In this document: in pieces, positions 20,772 to 23,332 of the stretch
Layout: each line of letters opens with the position of its first letter
How positions within the stretch are numbered: position 1 is the stretch's first letter
NCBI GenBank assembly: GCA_001724245.1
Contig: MEDX01000070.1
Span: 1-23,332 of the forward strand
Length of the DNA: 23,332 nucleotides
Reading direction: 5' to 3'
DNA from: Fonticula-like sp. SCN 57-25
Lineage: Eukaryota > Nucleariida > Rotosphaerida
Notes under the pieces: generated by a model
Databases searched by the model: none
Seen by the model: the letters and a program-made list of their open reading frames with translations, nothing else
What the model was told of the DNA's origin: nothing
Made by a program: the position numbers and the translations under genes

Positions 20772-22193
20772 CTAAAAGATACTGCACGAGGGCGACTTGG
20801 GCCGCTCACTGCGCGCGGGCGCCGGCGTCGGTTGCGACTGCGCGTTGGCCGACCTCGCGGTCGGGCGCTGCGCCGCCCCATTGGCCGCACTGCTGCTCAC
20901 CGCCGGCCTCGCCTGAGGAGCTTGATGGGCCGCCGCCGTCACAGGAGTGGGCTGGCTGGCGCGCGCCAGCCGCTCGGCGTGCTTCCGGTCCTCCTCCTCC
21001 TGCAGCCGCCGCGCAAACGCAAAGCTAAACCAGGGTGAGCGGAGAGATACGCGAAAGGGCCGCAGCTGCGCACTCGTCTTCCGCCTCGTTGGCCGCCTCG
21101 ACGGGCGATGTCGCGGGCAAAGGGCGATCAGCGCGCACCTCAAAATTGGAGTCGACAAAGCGACCGCTGTCGGCCACGTCAATGAGCTGCTGCCATCTTT
21201 TCGCCGTGCGAGTTAGCTCACAAAACGATGTGCAAAAGGGACGCACACAACAGTCTCAAAGAGAAAGCCCTCATCCGTCAAGAGGACGTAGAGCATCCCG
21301 TCCCGCTTGAGCATCGTGTTAAAGTGGTTGTTGCGGAACAGGACGGCGATCTCGCCGTCAGACATTTGGTTGAAAAGCGCGGCAATGCCGCTCGGCGTCA
21401 ACTGGGACGCCGTCCTGTTAAGAAAGTCCTGCACGGCGGACGCTGCGGCATCAGGGGTCAGCACAGAGCGGATGCAGGAACTGAGCCGTACCATTGTCCC
21501 CGCCGCTGATGGCGAGTTCGACGGCCTGGTTGTACCCGCACGCCTAAGGAAAACTGAGCGACGGCGACAAAGGAGCTAACTGTGCGTACCTGTAGCGTCT
21601 CGTACACGTCGCTGTCCTGATCCTTGTCGGGGATCCACCCGTGCAGCAGCTGAATCTGAAGCAGGTCAAACACGGCCAACTCGGGCGTAAACTCAAAGTC
21701 TGACGACCTGCGGGCAGCATGAGCAAATAGGCCATTCGCATATAAACGTACTTTGAGTACTTGACATTCACGTCAAGTCCGGTTTGGAGCTTGGGAAAGA
21801 CATTCATGACGTCCGTGACGTTCTGTTGAAAGATGGCGCGCTGCTCCTCGCCGAGGGACTGGGCGCGAGATCGTTTAGTCAGGCATAGCCGGGGCAGGGG
21901 GCCGCGTACTTCCGCGAGGTTCATCAAATGGTCTGCCACAAGCGTCACGAGCTTTTGGTAGGAGACCTCGGTGGTCTCGAACGGTAGTGAGATCTTGCTT
22001 CGAAGCAGTAGCACATTGGCTGCCCGCGGACATTACGTCAGCGATCTGGGCGGATCTAGTGGCTATGCGCACCAATAGAAATAAGCGGGCACGGCCCATT
22101 CTTGTTTTGCGTCACGATTCTCAGCGGCTGCTCGCACCACTGGATCGCCTTGAGCCTGTACACGTCGTCAGGCCCGCTGCTGCTTCTCTCCAT
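20772..22193 (-). CDS. MINDY-family (FAM63) deubiquitinase with MIU helix and CaaX box
   Basis: MINDY cysteine proteases trim K48-linked polyubiquitin. Minus-strand exons are 22193-22073, 22019-21910, 21858-21752, 21707-21590, 21543-21492, 21442-21247, 21196-21074 and 21024-20772; all phases close, 359 residues. The catalytic Cys35 is in RIVTQNKNGPCPL, with Gln29 as oxyanion residue. The catalytic His208 is in FRNNHFNTM, after FLNRTASQLTPSG. Other family blocks are VFPKLQTGLDVNVK, QLLHGWIPDKD and LLTDEGFLFETVVW. A ubiquitin-interacting (MIU) helix, FAFARRLQEEEDRKH, follows at about 277-291. Then comes a disordered Ala/Pro/Ser tail ending CSIF, a CaaX prenylation motif. The intron before exon 7 ends in AAG; this acceptor is required to keep the conserved VVW. 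It is head-to-head with the flotillin gene. Confidence 0.9.
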
Positions 22194-22348
22194 CTTGGCA
22201 GGTCAAGCTTGGTCGGCCTATAAGATGACGTGTAGCCGATCCTGATTCAATCCCGATCTAAATCCGGATCGACGGGATTGCACATTTTTCTCGTCTTTGT
22301 TTAGTCCCCCAACCTCCTGTCGGTCAAGGCAAGGAAAGGCATTCGAAC
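22194..22348. promoter_or_regulatory. Bidirectional promoter between MINDY and flotillin genes
   Basis: A 155-bp gap separates the start codons. It contains TATAAG at 22219, a TGACGTG word (CRE-like half site) at 22226, and an inverted repeat with 8-bp perfect arms CAATCCCG (22248-22255) and CGGGATTG (22273-22280). The 17-nt centre of that repeat contains ATCCGGAT. Regulatory meaning is inferred from position. Confidence 0.5.
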
Positions 22349-23332
22349 ATGGGTTTCAAGACGTGCGGCCCTGACGGCGCGCTTGTAAAGTCGGGCTTGG
22401 GCCTTACTGAGCCTATCATTGTTGCTGGTGGATATGTGTGGACGTGGCCCTGTGTCCAGAAGGTGCGTGCTTTGGCGCTCTGAAGCGCGTCGTTGACCAA
22501 CGTACCCCGTCCTTTCTTGTAGGTTGAGCGTCTTGACCTCCGCATCATGACGCTGGACATCAACAGTCCGGTCGTGTACACCAAGCAGGGTGTCCCGATT
22601 TCGGTCAACAGCATTGCCCAGGTCAAGATTTCCCCGTGCGTGTCCCCTTCCTTTCCCCTCCCGTTCCGATTGACTATGCTGACTTTCTGCGTTCCGATGC
22701 AGTGAGAAGGAGGCGCTCAAGATCGCCGCCGGCAACTTTTTGGGCATGTCGCGCCAGATGGTTGGCCGCGCTGCCGAGCACACGCTCGAGGGTCACCAGC
22801 GCGCCATTCTCGGCACGCTCACGGTCGAGGAGGTTTTCCAGGATCGTGAAAAGTTTGCTTCGGAAGTGACGGACACTGCCGCCAAGGAGATCACCGCGAT
22901 GGGCCTCGAGATCATCAGTTTCACCATCAAGGACGTGTTTGACGCCGAGGGCTACCTCAACTCTCTCGGTAAGAAGCGCACGGCCGAGGTGAAGCGTGAT
23001 GCGCGCATCGGTGAGGCTGAGGCTGAGCGTGATGCCGGCGTTCGCGAGGCCGAGGCGAACCGCGAGAAGATGGCGCGGCGGTACGAGGCCGAGATCGCCA
23101 TCGCCGACGCGCAGCGCAAGTTCCAGCTGCAGAAGGCGGGCTTTGAGAACGAGATCAACGCCGAGGTCGCCAAGTCGGCCCTCGCCGCCGAGCTCCAGCA
23201 GGCCAAGACGCGGCAGGAGATCAAGAAGGAGTCGATGGAAGTCGAGGTCGTCGTCCGCAAGAAGAAGATTGAGATCGAAGAGCAGGAAATTATCCGCCGC
23301 GAAAAGGAGCTCGAGGCCAGCGTCAAGAAGCC
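22349..23332 (+). CDS. Flotillin (reggie) family membrane scaffold, 5' part
   Basis: Flotillins coat the cytoplasmic face of ordered membrane domains and act in endocytosis and signalling. Exons are 22349-22462, 22523-22635 and 22703 to beyond the right edge, in phase, about 285 residues so far. The SPFH/band-7 domain is recognised by ALVKSG, GGYVWTWPCVQKVERLDLR, IMTLDINSPVVYTKQGVPI, EHTLEGHQRAILGTLTVEE and MGLEIISFTIKDVFD. The flotillin domain begins at SLGKKRTAEVKRDA and continues into Glu-Ala-rich coiled coil (RIGEAEAERDAGVREAEA, then KARQ/EI-rich helix). The protein begins MGFKTC; Gly2 and Cys6 could be lipidated as in flotillin-2, which is inference. The C-terminus is not in the window. 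Confidence 0.93.

Overview
The window is nuclear DNA from a compact, intron-rich eukaryote, most likely a fungus. A basidiomycete of the Ustilaginomycotina/Malassezia type is my best guess, at low to moderate confidence. The reasons are GC-rich exons, short introns (about 50-90 nt, a few up to 414), intergenic gaps of 100-300 bp, and a gene set that includes a fungal-style Tra1, a TRF/Taz1-type telomere protein, a flotillin and a peroxisomal thioesterase. I built every gene model by hand from homology and checked that each exon joins in phase; no transcript data were available.

Layout, left to right: (1) minus strand, 5' part of a peroxisomal adenine-nucleotide-type carrier (ANT1/PMP34-like), running off the left edge. 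(2) plus strand, an 8-exon TesB/ACOT8-type peroxisomal acyl-CoA thioesterase ending in a PTS1-like tripeptide; it starts 117 bp from the carrier in a head-to-head pair. (3) plus strand, the dominant gene of the window, TRA1/TRRAP (11 exons, 4024 residues, one exon of 9.7 kb), the pseudokinase scaffold of SAGA and NuA4. (4) minus strand, ribosomal protein eL20 (RPL20/L18a) with a 9-nt first coding exon and a 414-nt first intron. (5) plus strand, divergent from it, a TRF/Taz1-like protein with one C-terminal telobox Myb domain. (6) plus strand, the COPII GTPase SAR1. (7) minus strand, a MINDY (FAM63) deubiquitinase with a ubiquitin-binding helix and a C-terminal CaaX box. (8) plus strand, the 5' part of a flotillin, running off the right edge.

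There is no operon logic, but three head-to-head pairs share short promoters: carrier/thioesterase (both probably peroxisomal), RPL20/TRF-like, and MINDY/flotillin (both probably lipid-modified, membrane-associated proteins). The most consistent unexplained signal is the 5' splice site. About 40 of 43 introns start GT-N-C-G, nearly all GTRCG, instead of GTRAGT. Other points are a cluster of GGATGC words around the 5' end of RPL20, an 11-bp tandem repeat in a TRA1 intron, and a GTAAGT sequence overlapping the thioesterase stop codon. I found no mobile element, CRISPR, rRNA or tRNA gene, and no clearly new multi-gene system.
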